A stretch of DNA of 64,000 nt from Streptomyces sp. S4.7. GTDB taxonomy: Bacteria; Actinomycetota; Actinomycetes; Streptomycetales; Streptomycetaceae. Where the stretch lies: assembly GCF_010384365.1 (NCBI RefSeq), contig NZ_CP048397.1, positions 4,030,001-4,094,000 on the forward strand. The letters run 5' to 3'. A program made the translations under genes and the position numbers. Under the pieces are notes generated by a model. The model had not been told where the DNA came from. It was given only the letters and a program-made list of their open reading frames with translations, and searched no databases. Positions 9,631-16,913 of this stretch are shown here, in pieces (position 1 is the stretch's first letter; each line of letters starts with the position of its first letter).

Positions 9631-9680
9631 TCGCCTGGTGGTCGCCTACCACGCCGCGCCGGTAGGCGACCACCAGGCGA
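9631..9680. terminator. Strong hairpin, 20-bp arms
   Basis: Perfect inverted repeat (TCGCCTGGTGGTCGCCTACC and its complement) around a 10-nt loop. It starts four bases past the darcynin stop codon on the minus strand, so it is the likely terminator of that gene. Confidence 0.8.
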
Positions 9681-9683
9681 TAC

Positions 9684-10043
9684 TCAGGCGTTGTTGGTCG
9701 CCAGAATGTCGGTGTCGTAGTGCTTGGCGTACGCGTTCTCGACGCCCACGAGGATTTCGACGATCTCGAAGTAGTGGTCCCAGAACGGCGTCTCGCGCAA
9801 TGCCTCGATGACCAACTGGAAAGCCTCGTGATCGCGTGCCTCCCAGACCCAGATGTCGGTAACGCGGGCCGTGTAGAACTCGGTGTCGTAGTAGCGCCAA
9901 CGTACGTCCTCGGCCTTGTCCTTGATGGCGGGCAGAACGCTTTCCTGGAAGGCGGCGACGCGCTCCGGCACGGACAGCTCCAGCCAGGCGCGATTGGTCT
10001 TGAGGAGAATGAACGCTGTTACGGCGGGCTCGAAGTCGGACAT
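9684..10043 (-). CDS. Darcynin family protein
   Basis: 119 aa from the ATG at 10043, with GAGGAGA eight bases upstream. The sequence is the darcynin pattern throughout: FILLKTNRAWLELSVPER, RWRYYDTEFYTARVTDIWVWE, ALRETPFWDHYFEIVEILVGVENAYAKHYD. Darcynins are small single-domain cytosolic proteins, probably of ferredoxin-like fold, with no established reaction. It is monocistronic, with its own terminator. Confidence 0.9.
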   Translation of the reverse strand: MSDFEPAVTAFILLKTNRAWLELSVPERVAAFQESVLPAIKDKAEDVRWRYYDTEFYTARVTDIWVWEARDHEAFQLVIEALRETPFWDHYFEIVEILVGVENAYAKHYDTDILATNNA

Positions 10044-10191
10044 GGAAGATCTCCTCGCAGGGTGCTGGATGGTGTTTGCGGTGCGGTGCCGTAGGCCCCG
10101 CTTAGGGTGTCCTCGTCCAGGCCGGGCCGGTCGGATTCCAGTCGGGAAGCTCGCGCGTGCGGGTGCCCGTGGCCCCTGGACGAAGACGTGC

Positions 10192-10458
10192 ATGACTTTC
10201 CCGCACCAGTTTGGGTTCACCGTGTGTCGAAACGATCCGGCGGTGAAACAGTTGATCGCGACCAAGGACGTTCTCAGCGCCGGCGCGTGTGCCGTCCTGA
10301 ATCGCATCGACCCGGCCCGGCCAGCCGGCGATCAAGCAATCGGCCGGCTGTTCGGACCGGCCTTCTTCTGGGGCATGAGCGGGCGCGACCCGGCGCAGCT
10401 CGACACGCACGAGCTGGCACGAAGCTTCCTCCGTGGCCTCGGATCTGAGGAATCCTGA
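10192..10458 (+). CDS. Small hypothetical protein, possibly a regulator C-terminal remnant
   Basis: 88 aa (MTFPHQFGFTVCRNDP ... LDTHELARSFLRGLGSEES). No family is recognised with confidence. The helical C-terminus with a G-R-D-P-x-x-L-D-T segment recalls the ligand-binding ends of TetR proteins, so this may be the tail of a lost repressor. The start has only a weak ribosome site. Low confidence that it is expressed. Confidence 0.3.
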   Translation: MTFPHQFGFTVCRNDPAVKQLIATKDVLSAGACAVLNRIDPARPAGDQAIGRLFGPAFFWGMSGRDPAQLDTHELARSFLRGLGSEES

Positions 10459-10791
10459 AGGCGAGCCCGTCATGCCGCTCCCGGCCACGCACCGGCGGCT
10501 GTCGTCGGTGTTTCTGAATTGACGTCACCACTCAGTTCCTGCCGTCAACAGGCAGCTACGGCAGTGGGCGTGTCCGCATGACTTACCATCAGGCACGGAA
10601 TGGTTGCTGGTTCAGGCGATCGACGAAGTCGCTGTTCGCCAAGACTCGGCAGGGCTTCAAGAACGGATTTCTTACTACGCCGATTCAAGGGCCACCGCAC
10701 GCCAACTGCCGGACTCTCGGAAGCTGAAGAATCCGCCTCGTACCAGTGGGTGCGGCGGCGGCATCCCTGGAAGCACAGGCGCGATGCTGTC
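10459..10791. other. Intergenic stretch without a recognisable gene
   Basis: 333 bases between the small hypothetical gene and the siderophore-interacting protein gene. Several short frames are open but none has a family pattern or a good ribosome site. Base composition is slightly lower in GC than the neighbours, which suggests old mobile or remnant DNA. Confidence 0.5.
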
Positions 10792-11481
10792 CTACTCCAG
10801 CCCGCGCTTGCCCGGTGCCCAGAACGGCTTGGTGAGTACCGCCCGTCGGTCCCAGCCGGCCTCTCGCACGAGCACCTGCCGCACGTGCTGCACGGTCCGC
10901 GCCTCCCCGGCGACGTACGCGATCCCGCCTGACTCAGGGGCGAGGCGTCGCACCGCATCCGGGAGCGAAGTGCCACTCCTGATGATCCAATCGAGGCGGT
11001 CCGAGTACGGCAGGGGGAGCCGGTCGGCAGCCGTCTCCGTTTCGATGCAGCCGGAGATTCGCGCCCCGTCAGGCAGTGCGCCCAGCATCGCGCCGAAGGC
11101 GACCGACGCCGTCTCCTCCCCGACGAACACGTGGTGCGCGGCGTCGGGCCGCAGCATGAACGCCCCTTCCGGCTTGCGCATTCGGACCCGGTCGCCGACT
11201 GTGACGCTTCTCCCCCACCGTGCTCCGGGACCACCCTCAGGGTGATCCAGTACGCACAACTCGACGGCGCCCTCCGGGTCGTAGCGCCAGATCGAGTACG
11301 TGCGCAGAGTCAGCCCGCCGCCGACCGCGACCCTCACCTGCTGTCCGGGGCGGACGGCCAGCCCGGACAGGGCCTCGCCCTCGATGCGCAGGCGACGGAG
11401 CCGGGCGGCGACAGGCTCGGTCTCGGTGGCCGTGCCATGAAGCGTCAGCAGGTCCAGGAGAGGGGAGAGCAGGGCAGCCAT
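10792..11481 (-). CDS. Siderophore-interacting protein (FAD-binding ferric reductase)
   Basis: 229 aa from the ATG at 11481, with GAGGAG four bases upstream. It shows the SIP layout: an N-terminal flavin beta-barrel with RTYSIWRYDPEGAVELCVLDH and GPGARWGRSVTVGDRVRMRKPEG, then an NAD(P)H-like domain with HHVFVGEETASVAFGAML and ending GGIAYVAGEARTVQHVRQVLVREAGWDRR and KPFWAPGKRG. SIPs reduce ferric siderophores in the cytosol to release iron. The upstream 30-bp palindrome (11546-11575) is the obvious candidate control site. Confidence 0.9.
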   Translation of the reverse strand: MAALLSPLLDLLTLHGTATETEPVAARLRRLRIEGEALSGLAVRPGQQVRVAVGGGLTLRTYSIWRYDPEGAVELCVLDHPEGGPGARWGRSVTVGDRVRMRKPEGAFMLRPDAAHHVFVGEETASVAFGAMLGALPDGARISGCIETETAADRLPLPYSDRLDWIIRSGTSLPDAVRRLAPESGGIAYVAGEARTVQHVRQVLVREAGWDRRAVLTKPFWAPGKRGLE

Positions 11482-11545
11482 AGGACTCCTCGGAAACTCG
11501 TCGATGCGGTGGGGCGCTGAAGGCCAACATCCAACCGAACGCGAC

Positions 11546-11575
11546 ACTATCGCGTTCTGCTCAGAACGCGATAGT
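11546..11575. promoter_or_regulatory. Perfect 30-bp palindrome upstream of the SIP gene (repressor operator candidate)
   Basis: ACTATCGCGTTCTG, two central bases (ct), then CAGAACGCGATAGT; arms are 14 bp and perfect, extending to 15 bp with the flanking c/g pair. It lies 64 bases upstream of the SIP start. Size and symmetry fit a TetR-family operator. It does not resemble the DmdR iron box. Confidence 0.7.
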
Positions 11576-11808
11576 GCTTGTTTTTGTGTGTGCCCGCGTT
11601 CGGCTACGCCGGGCTCCTTTGACGCCGCGATCAGTAGGCCGACTTCGCGAAGGTCGGGGCCCTGGCACATGCGGAGCCGAGACGGACAGTCGGGGCCCTG
11701 CCGGTGACGGCGACAACGGGGGTTGCGCGGCCCCCGCGCCCGATGCGTCTGAACCAGATCCAGCTCCGCCTGGGCGGAGGGGCCTTCACCCGGAATCTTG
11801 GACACGGG

Positions 11809-12708
11809 CTATGCGGCTGGGGCCAGGGTAGTTGATGTTGAGTTGAGGGCTGTCTCGTAGGCGATGGGACTGCGTTGTCCGAGGCTGGAGTGGCGGCGTC
11901 GGGTGTTGTAGCGGTGGAGCCAGCGGAACAGGTCGAGGCGGGCTTCGCGCTCGTCGGCCCACGCCCTGCGGCCCTGGAGTGTCTCCCGCTTGCAGGTGGC
12001 GTTGAAGGACTCGGCGAGTGCGTTGTCCGCCGAGCTGCCGATGGCGCTCATGCTCTGCATCACGCCCGCCCGGCGACAGGCGTCGGCGAACGCCCTGCTC
12101 GTGTATTGGGCGCCGTGGTCGGTGTGCATGACGGCGCCGGCCAGGCTGCCGCGGCACCGTTCCGCGGCGGCCAGGGCGTCGGTGACCAGTTCGGCTCGCA
12201 TGTGGTCGGCGATCGCCCAGCCTGCCAGGCGCCGGGAGGCGAGGTCGATGACCGTGGCCAGATACAGGAACTTCCCGCCGGTCAGCGGGAGGTAGGTGAT
12301 GTCGCCGACGTACTTCGTGTTCACCTTCGCGGCGGTGAAGTTGCGGCCGATGAGGTCTGCTGCCTTCGCGGCGGTCGGATCCGCGATGGTGGTGCGGTGC
12401 TTCCTGCGCAGCCGCAGTCCGGCGAGTCCCGTGGTCTGCATGAGGCGGGCGACACGTTTGTGATTGATCCGCTCGCCGTTCTCGCGGAGCTCGGCGGTGA
12501 TCCTCGGGACGCCATAGGTGCCGTCCGAGCTGTGGTGGATGGTGCGTATCCGCGCGGCGAGCTTCGCGTCGGCTGCCTTGCGGGCCGCCCTCGCGGCCGC
12601 GGTGTTGCGCCAGTAGTAGAAGCTCGAGCGGGCGATGCCCAGGATGGTGCACAGCCGCTTCACGCCGAAGCGGCGCTGGTGGTCGGCGACGAACTGGAAG
12701 CGGTTCAC
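11809..12708 (-). CDS. IS3-family transposase OrfB (DDE integrase core)
   Basis: 299 aa, starting at a GTG overlapping the orfA stop (GTGA). The HTH_21-type region has HHSSDGTYGVPRITAEL. The catalytic triad is visible as YVGDITYLP (Asp), MHTDHGAQYTS (Asp) and DNALAESFNATCKRE (Glu). The end has WLHRYNTRRRHSSLGQRSP, typical of IS3. All key residues are present. Confidence 0.93.
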   Translation of the reverse strand: MNRFQFVADHQRRFGVKRLCTILGIARSSFYYWRNTAAARAARKAADAKLAARIRTIHHSSDGTYGVPRITAELRENGERINHKRVARLMQTTGLAGLRLRRKHRTTIADPTAAKAADLIGRNFTAAKVNTKYVGDITYLPLTGGKFLYLATVIDLASRRLAGWAIADHMRAELVTDALAAAERCRGSLAGAVMHTDHGAQYTSRAFADACRRAGVMQSMSAIGSSADNALAESFNATCKRETLQGRRAWADEREARLDLFRWLHRYNTRRRHSSLGQRSPIAYETALNSTSTTLAPAA

Positions 12709-13010
12709 CAGCGCGTCTCCCCGGCGAAATACTTCGCCGCCTTCCTCAGGATCTCGCGCTCCTCCTCCAGCTCGCGGACCTTCTTGCGCAGGGCCGCGTT
12801 CTCCTCCTCCAGCGGCGTGGGCGGCTCCGCGGCTGTCTCCGCCCGGCGCCCCCTCGGCCGGTTCGCCCCGGCCGCCCGAACCCAGTTGCGCAGCGTCTCC
12901 GGGTTGACTCCCAGATCAGCGGCAACCGACCTGATCGTCGCTCCGGGCCGGGACCGGTACAGCGCGACCGCGTCCGCCTTGAACTCCGGCGGGTAGTGCT
13001 TCATGACCAC
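12705..13010 (-). CDS. IS3-family transposase OrfA (helix-turn-helix)
   Basis: 101 aa: MKHYPPEFKADAVALYRSRPG, then a helix-turn-helix IRSVAADLGVNPETLRNWVR and a leucine-zipper-like EEENAALRKKVRELEEEREILRK. It overlaps orfB by four bases, so coupling rather than a long slippery overlap would produce OrfB here. Confidence 0.92.
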   Translation of the reverse strand: MVMKHYPPEFKADAVALYRSRPGATIRSVAADLGVNPETLRNWVRAAGANRPRGRRAETAAEPPTPLEEENAALRKKVRELEEEREILRKAAKYFAGETRW

Positions 13011-13290
13011 GAGATGTCCGTTCTCAGATCCTCAGGATCCAGTGTCTCGTGTGCCCAAGATCAAGGGTCAAGGCCCGAGTAGAACTCACCCCGGAAGCGT
13101 GACAGTCCCGCAATCGGATCCTGCCGGACGACGTGATGCGACAGACTCATCCCCACGGCCTTCGTGCTAAGCGTTGTGTGTTCCTTGGTCGGATCACATG
13201 CTCAGCCGAAGGCCGCCCGCACGTAGGGCAGTTACCAGTCCGAGTGATCAAGTACGACGAACCGTTCGGACCCCGAGGTTAAAGATCAAG

Positions 13291-13385
13291 CTAGTACTGA
13301 AGCGCCGTCGCGACGTCCCTGCCGATGCGTTCCACCGCGCCCAGGTCGAGTCCGTAGTGCACGTAGCGGCCGTTGCGTTCCGTAC
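13291..13385 (-). pseudogene. ArsR-type regulator remnant (winged-helix end only)
   Basis: On the minus strand a short frame reads TERNGRYVHYGLDLGAVERIGRDVATALQY and a stop. RNGRYVHYGLD is the wing and last helix typical of ArsR repressors. No upstream part of the domain is joined to it, so it is a scrap 30 or so codons long. Confidence 0.45.
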
Positions 13386-13465
13386 GTACGGATGGATCAC
13401 GGGCAGCAGCTGGGAGAGGTTCCGGTCCTGAACCGCCCCGCGTCCCCGGCCCCGGCCTCCCCGCG

Positions 13466-14089
13466 CTACGTGTAGACGCCCGCCCGCGCCGCCGCCGCTG
13501 CCGCCTCCGCCGCTCGTGTCCCCGCCGCCTCGTCGAGGGGGGCGTCGCTGGTCAGCAGGCGGTAGTAGAGCGGGGCCGAGACCGCGCGGATCACCTCGTG
13601 CGGGTCCGTCCCCTCCGGCAACTCGCCCCGCAGCACGGCTTGTTCGACACACGGCGCCCATTCGGCGACCCGGATCTCGTAGAAGCGGTGCAGGGACTCG
13701 GCCGTTCTCGCGTCCGTCGTCGCCGCCGCGATCACCGCCTTGAACAGCGCGCCCTGGCGCGGGTCGGCCAGAGTGCGGCGTACGAGTTCGGCGTTGGCCC
13801 GCAGATCGCCGAGCAGCGAACCGGTCTCGGTGTGTGGCAGCGACCGCTCGGCCATGTCCGTCAGCAGGTCGGCGACGAGACCGGCCACCGTTCCCCAGCG
13901 GCGGTACACGGTCGACTTGCCCACGTCCGCGCGGCGCGCGAGATCGGCGAGGTCCAGCCGCGCGAAGCCGTCTTCGGCCAGGGCGTCGCCGGCTGTGCGG
14001 AGCACCGCGGCGCGCACCCGAGCTGTACGGCCTCCGGGGCGCAGGGTCCCGGGATCGCCACAGGCGTCGTCGTTCTCTTCAGCGCTCAT
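13466..14089 (-). CDS. TetR/AcrR-family repressor
   Basis: 207 aa. The DNA-binding domain is at residues about 22-68 (RVRAAVLRTAGDALAEDGFARLDLADLARRADVGKSTVYRRWGT). The C-terminal half ends YYRLLTSDAPLDEAAGTRAAEAA, as in the TetR_C_11 group. It diverges from the aldo/keto reductase gene across a 133-base region with repeated AACGGGACT half-sites, so it probably represses both itself and that gene. Confidence 0.92.
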   Translation of the reverse strand: MSAEENDDACGDPGTLRPGGRTARVRAAVLRTAGDALAEDGFARLDLADLARRADVGKSTVYRRWGTVAGLVADLLTDMAERSLPHTETGSLLGDLRANAELVRRTLADPRQGALFKAVIAAATTDARTAESLHRFYEIRVAEWAPCVEQAVLRGELPEGTDPHEVIRAVSAPLYYRLLTSDAPLDEAAGTRAAEAAAAAARAGVYT

Positions 14090-14107
14090 CGGCGCACCTC
14101 ACCCCCA

Positions 14108-14182
14108 TAACGGGACTCCAGTTTCATTAGCCACACTCCTCTGTTACGTTGGGGCCATCTTAAAGGGACAGAAGTCCCGTTA
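14108..14182. promoter_or_regulatory. Divergent promoter region with TetR operator half-sites
   Basis: TAACGGGACT (14108-14117) and its exact complement AGTCCCGTTA (14173-14182) face each other. The second also forms a compact palindrome GGGAC-agaa-GTCCC (14165-14178), and the first is followed by an approximate mirror AGTTTCATT. Two operator sites for the adjacent TetR are likely. Confidence 0.55.
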
Positions 14183-14222
14183 GTGTTCTCGGCTTCTCAG
14201 GGTCTCGTGAAGGGTTTCGATC

Positions 14223-15302
14223 ATGGAGTACAGGCAACTGGGAGCGTCCGGGCTCAAGGTCCCGGCACTCAGCTTCGGGGCGGGCACGTTCGGCGGCCGG
14301 GGGCCGCTCTTCGGCGCCTGGGGCAGCACCGACGCGCAGGAGGCGCGCAGGCTCGTGGACATCTGCCTGGAGGCGGGCATCTCGATGTTCGACACGGCGG
14401 ACGTGTACTCGGCGGGCGCCTCCGAGGACGTCCTCGGCCAAGCGATCAAGGGCCGTCGGGACGAGGTGCTGCTGTCGACCAAGACGAGCCTGCCGATGGG
14501 CGACGGACCGGGGGACGCCGGATCCTCGCGCTCGCGGCTGATCCGGGCGACCGAGGACGCGTTGCGTCGGCTGGGCACCGACCGCATCGACCTCTTCCAG
14601 CTCCACGCGTTCGACGCGGCGACCCCGGTCGAGGAGGTGCTGTCCACACTCGACCAGCTCGTACGGTCCGGGAAGATCCGCTACGTCGGCGTCTCCAACT
14701 TCTCCGGCTGGCAGCTGATGAAGTCGCTGGCCGCCGCCGAGAAGCAGGGCCACCCGCGCTATGTGGCGCACCAGGTCTACTACTCGCTCGTCGGCCGCGA
14801 CTACGAGTGGGAACTGCTGCCCCTCGGTCTCGATCAGGGTGTCGGCGCGATGGTCTGGAGCCCGCTGGGGTGGGGGCGGCTCACCGGCAAGCTGCGCCGT
14901 GGCCAGCCGCTGCCGGCCGGCAGCCGACTGCACGAGACCGCCGGCTTCGGGCCGCCCGTCGACGACGAGCATCTCTTCCGTGTGGTCGACGCACTCGACG
15001 AGATCGCGGAGGAGACCGGCAGGACCGTCCCCCAGGTGGCCATCAACTGGCTGCTGCGACGCCCCACCGTGGCCTCCGTCATCATCGGCGCCCGCAACGA
15101 GGAACAACTGCGTCAGAACATCGGTGCCGTCGGGTGGGAGCTGACGCCCGAGCAGGTGGCCCGGCTCGACGCGTCGAGCGCGAAGGTGGCGCCGTATCCC
15201 TACTTCCCGTACGAACGCCAGGAGGGCTTCGCCCGCCTCAACCCCTCCCCGCTCGCCCGCGCCGCCGCTGACCGCTGCCGGCGAGAGGCCGCAGGCGCGT
15301 GA
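14223..15302 (+). CDS. Aldo/keto reductase
   Basis: 359 aa TIM-barrel oxidoreductase. Catalytic residues of the AKR family are visible: FDTADVYSAGASE (Asp and Tyr), STKTSL (Lys) and FQLHAFD (His), with IIGARNEEQLRQNIGA binding NADP phosphate. YVGVSNFSGWQL is typical of the YajO/Tas-like group. Divergent from a TetR gene that likely controls it; substrate unknown. The stop overlaps the 3' end of the convergent DedA gene. Confidence 0.93.
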   Translation: MEYRQLGASGLKVPALSFGAGTFGGRGPLFGAWGSTDAQEARRLVDICLEAGISMFDTADVYSAGASEDVLGQAIKGRRDEVLLSTKTSLPMGDGPGDAGSSRSRLIRATEDALRRLGTDRIDLFQLHAFDAATPVEEVLSTLDQLVRSGKIRYVGVSNFSGWQLMKSLAAAEKQGHPRYVAHQVYYSLVGRDYEWELLPLGLDQGVGAMVWSPLGWGRLTGKLRRGQPLPAGSRLHETAGFGPPVDDEHLFRVVDALDEIAEETGRTVPQVAINWLLRRPTVASVIIGARNEEQLRQNIGAVGWELTPEQVARLDASSAKVAPYPYFPYERQEGFARLNPSPLARAAADRCRREAAGA

Positions 15303-15899
15303 GCGCGTACGTGACGACGGCGAGCAGGACCAGGGCGAGAACCACCTTGGAGAGCACCCCGACGTATGTCTCCACCAGATGCCACTGGTCGCCCAGCCAG
15401 TAACCGGCCAGCACCAGAACCGAGTTCCACAGCAGGCTGCCGAGGGTGGTCAGGGATATGAAGACCGGCAGCGGCATGCGCTCGACCCCGGCCGGCACCG
15501 AGATCAGACTCCGGAATATGGGCACCGTGCGGCCCAGGAAGACGGCCTTGGTGCCGTGCTTGGCGAACCACTGCTCCGTACGCACCAGATCGGCGTCCTT
15601 GACCAGATCGCGTGCATCCGCTCGCGGCCGAAGAGCATCCCCACCCAGTACAGGACAACCGCTCCCACCACCGAACCGAGCGTGGTCCAGAAGAGCGCCG
15701 CTCCCAGACCGATGACTCCCTGACCCGCCGCGAAGCCGGTCAGCGGCAGGATGATCTCGCTCGGCAGCGGTGGGAAGAGATTCTCCAGCGCGATGGCGAG
15801 GCCCGCGCCCGGCGCCCCCATCGTGTCCACGAGATCGGCGGCCCAGCCCGCGATGCCGCCCGCAGGTTCCTGCGGGAGAGCGAGCAGTACGACATCCAT
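15238..15899 (-). pseudogene. DedA-family membrane protein with a frameshift
   Basis: The ATG at 15899 starts MDVVLLALPQEPAGGIAGW; LENLFPPLPSEIILPLTGFAAG and LFWTTLGSVVGAVVLYWVGMLFGRERM are classic DedA/SNARE-associated motifs with membrane helices. Near 15620 the frame must change to continue DLVKDADLVRTEQWFAKHG, VFLGRTVPIFRSLISVPAGVERM and two more membrane helices to 15238. The split lies between two well-conserved parts, so it is either a recent inactivation or a one-base sequence error. DedA proteins are flippase-like membrane proteins. Confidence 0.8.
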
Positions 15900-16076
15900 C
15901 AGTTGGCTCCAGGGGGCGCGGGTGTGGGGTGTGGGCTGGGGGTGGGGGCGGACCCGTCGGACGGTTTCCAGCGTCCGACGGAGAGGTTCCAGCGGATCCG
16001 GCGCGTACGTCGCGCTTCCCCCACAACAATAGAAACCGCAGGCCAGCCCCGGTATGCGGGTTACCGCCGGGCCCGC

Positions 16077-16114
16077 TGCGGAAAACCGCAGGCAGCCCCC
16101 TGCGGTTTTCCGCA
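16077..16114. repeat. 16-bp perfect inverted repeat between DedA and TetR genes
   Basis: TGCGGAAAACCGCAGG, a 6-base loop, then its complement. The half unit AAACCGCAGGCAGCCC also occurs in near-identical form at about 16034-16050. No T-run follows. It may be a terminator, an operator or a mobile palindrome. Confidence 0.75.
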
Positions 16115-16174
16115 AGGAACCGGGAAGGCGCCCAAGGGCGTTCAGAGGCGCCCGGCCACCCCCGTCCATCAAAG

Positions 16175-16190
16175 CTGACCGATCGGACAG
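16175..16190. promoter_or_regulatory. TetR autoregulatory operator candidate
   Basis: CTGACCGATCGGACAG is palindromic except at one position per arm and ends 13 bases before the TetR start codon, where it would overlap the promoter. Confidence 0.5.
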
Positions 16191-16203
16191 TTATGGTGGA
16201 CGC

Positions 16204-16845
16204 ATGGCACGCCCCGCCTCCGCCCTGCGCGGACACATCCAGGAATCGGCGTTGCAGTTGTTCGCGACCCGCGGCTACGAAGGCACGTCGCTGCACGACA
16301 TCGCGACCACCGTCGGCTGCTCGAAGGCGTCCCTGCTCTACCACTTCACCAGCAAGGAAGCGATCCTCACCGAGCTGCTGACCCCGGCCGGCGAAGGGCT
16401 CGCCGCCCTCGACGCCCGGCTACTCGACCTCGACGGGCGGGCGGCAACGGAGGCCGCCGTCACCGGCTACGTCGATCTCGCCATGCGTTTCCGGCGCGAG
16501 ATCAAGATCCTCTTCGAGGACATCCCCGGTATGACCGCCCACCCCGCGCTCGGCAGCATTCCCGGCACCGTCGACCGTCTGCTGGACGCGTTCGCGGGCC
16601 GGTCGAAGGCGGCACGGGACGTGGTCGCGGCCTACATGGTCCTCGGGGCCGTCTTCGTGACGGGCGCCAGCGATGTCGACGTACCCGATCAGGAACTGCG
16701 CGACGAACTCGTCCGCGGCGCGCTGCGCACCCTCGCACCCGCACCCGGACCCGGACCCGCACCCGCACCCGCACCCGCCTCACGAAACCCCGGCCCCGGC
16801 CCCGACCCCACCCCCGACCCGGCGCCGGCCCCCGCCCCCCACTGA
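16204..16845 (+). CDS. TetR-family repressor of the MMPL exporter
   Basis: 213 aa. The HTH is at residues about 8-55 (LRGHIQESALQLFATRGYEGTSLHDIATTVGCSKASLLYHFTSKEAIL). The ligand domain ends near residue 178, after which about 35 residues are a Pro/Ala/Gly tail encoded by CCCGCA/CCCGGA hexamer repeats, which probably arose by slippage. The MMPL transporter starts 68 bases downstream in the same direction, so the pair is probably one drug- or lipid-export unit. Confidence 0.92.
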   Translation: MARPASALRGHIQESALQLFATRGYEGTSLHDIATTVGCSKASLLYHFTSKEAILTELLTPAGEGLAALDARLLDLDGRAATEAAVTGYVDLAMRFRREIKILFEDIPGMTAHPALGSIPGTVDRLLDAFAGRSKAARDVVAAYMVLGAVFVTGASDVDVPDQELRDELVRGALRTLAPAPGPGPAPAPAPASRNPGPGPDPTPDPAPAPAPH

Positions 16846-16913
16846 TCGCGCGCAGCCCCCTCGCCCCCCGGGCCGAGCCCGACCACCGACCACCGAGAAG
16901 AGAAACCTTCGCC

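Larger units (their letters stand above)
11796..13060 (-). mobile_element. IS3-family insertion sequence, apparently intact
   Basis: Carries overlapping orfA and orfB. The ends are imperfect inverted repeats: ATCTTGGACACGGGC on the left and, read inward on the other strand, ATCTTGGGCACACGAG on the right. No clear 3-bp target duplication could be set because the terminal bases are ambiguous by one or two. Confidence 0.8.
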
